A DNA stretch of 64,000 nt. Source: Aliiroseovarius sp. Z3 (lineage in GTDB: Bacteria > Pseudomonadota > Alphaproteobacteria > Rhodobacterales > Rhodobacteraceae). Below, piece by piece: positions 63,429-64,000 of the stretch; within the stretch, counting starts at the first letter, position 1, and every line of letters starts with the position of its first letter. The position numbers were made by a program, and so were the translations under genes. Under the pieces are notes generated by a model. It was not told the DNA's origin and searched no databases. It worked only from the letters and a program-made list of their open reading frames with translations. The stretch spans positions 372,001 to 436,000 of the forward strand of contig NZ_JAFMZK010000003.1 of NCBI RefSeq assembly GCF_029105185.1, given 5' to 3'.

Positions 63429-64000
63429 ATGCCTGCTTATCGTTCCAGAACTTCGACCCATGGCCGTAACATGGCCGGTGCCCGCGGCCTTTGGCGCGCG
63501 ACCGGGATGACCGACAGCGATTTCGGCAAGCCGATCATCGCCATCGTGAACAGCTTCACGCAGTTCGTGCCGGGCCACGTCCACCTGAAGGATCTGGGCC
63601 AGATGGTTGCCCGCGAGGTTGAAGCCGCAGGCGGTGTCGCCAAGGAATTCAACACCATCGCCGTAGATGACGGGATCGCCATGGGCCATGACGGGATGCT
63701 GTATTCGCTGCCCTCGCGCGAAGTGATCGCGGATAGCGTCGAATACATGGTCAACGCGCATTGTGCCGACGCGATGGTCTGCATCTCGAACTGCGACAAG
63801 ATCACGCCCGGTATGCTGATGGCCGCGATGCGCCTGAACATCCCGGTGATCTTCGTGTCTGGCGGTCCGATGGAAGCGGGCAAGATCGACATTGCCGATC
63901 TGGACGCCAAGAAGATCGACCTTGTGGACGCAATGGTTGCCGCTGCCGATGACAAATACACCGACGAGCAGGTTCAGCACATCGAAGAGAACGCCTGCCC
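63429..64000 (+). CDS. ilvD: Dihydroxy-acid dehydratase, 5' part
   Basis: First 190 codons of a protein usually near 610 aa; the rest is beyond the window. IlvD dehydrates dihydroxy acids in valine, isoleucine and pantothenate synthesis and uses an Fe-S cluster. '[20 protein letters not shown]', '[20 protein letters not shown]', '[20 protein letters not shown]' and the Cys-containing '[20 protein letters not shown]' are unmistakable. The ATG follows AAGGTGGGG. Divergent from the epimerase gene. Confidence 0.97.
   Translation, partial: MPAYRSRTSTHGRNMAGARGLWRATGMTDSDFGKPIIAIVNSFTQFVPGHVHLKDLGQMVAREVEAAGGVAKEFNTIAVDDGIAMGHDGMLYSLPSREVIADSVEYMVNAHCADAMVCISNCDKITPGMLMAAMRLNIPVIFVSGGPMEAGKIDIADLDAKKIDLVDAMVAAADDKYTDEQVQHIEENAC

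Overview
The window looks like a piece of chromosome from a high-GC marine alphaproteobacterium of the Rhodobacterales (Roseobacter group). The evidence is the flgE-flgK-flgL-flgI order next to motB, an AepXVW/PhnWAY aminoethylphosphonate locus, FrcBCA sugar uptake, a detached gene-transfer-agent (GTA) head-spike module, and the frequent ATGA/TGATG overlaps between genes. I found no rRNA, tRNA, CRISPR array, insertion sequence or prophage. Protein identities rest on motif and family recognition from the sequence alone; no database search was run.

Layout. 1-1809 (minus): end of a homogentisate/tyrosine catabolic operon, hmgA-maiA (maiA is cut by the window edge). 2004-7851 (plus): flagellar genes motB, flgE, flgK, flgL, flgI. 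8194-11442 (plus): a tight DeoR regulator / IMPase-family phosphatase / Na-phosphate cotransporter-PhoU module. 11750-23256: a 2-aminoethylphosphonate (2-AEP) region with the ABC importer aepXVW, a divergent LysR regulator, the phnW-phnA-phnY pathway (2-AEP to phosphonoacetaldehyde to phosphonoacetate to acetate plus phosphate), a class III PLP enzyme that is probably the hydroxy-AEP ammonia-lyase PbfA, and an EamA transporter. 23265-25543 (minus): a 2-hydroxyacid dehydrogenase and a YbiB/TrpD2-like protein. 25725-30069: a ROK regulator divergent from frcBCA-type sugar uptake, with a 25-bp near-perfect palindrome between them.

30265-34253 (minus): a zinc operon headed by zur, followed by a His-rich ZrgA protein, an ABC ATPase and permease, and two DUF3299 proteins; a Zur-box-like palindrome lies upstream. 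34755-40211 (minus): a small membrane protein, a TetR regulator, an adaptor and an RND pump, with a perfect 16-bp palindrome at the promoter. 40431-47055 (plus): a peptide-type ABC importer (dppABCDF-like) and a HypT-like LysR regulator. 47201-48662 (plus): GTA head-spike genes away from any main GTA cluster.

48791-63275: an acidic exopolysaccharide locus. It has an initiating sugar transferase, a Wzc-like kinase, a Wza-like exporter, three GT4 glycosyltransferases, an EpsG-like polymerase, a UbiA-like plus HAD-like pair, a PglK-like ABC flippase, a UDP-HexNAc 6-dehydrogenase and a UDP-glucuronate 4-epimerase. The start of ilvD closes the window.

Regulatory signals recur. All three ABC-importer operons (aep, frc, dpp) have a stem-loop just after the binding-protein gene, the usual arrangement for making more binding protein than transporter. 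The least textbook parts are the pbfA/EamA extension of the phosphonate locus with its adjacent phosphate transporter, the unlinked GTA spike module with a third small gene, and the UbiA/HAD pair inside the polysaccharide cluster, where the HAD has a Cys in place of the second catalytic Asp.
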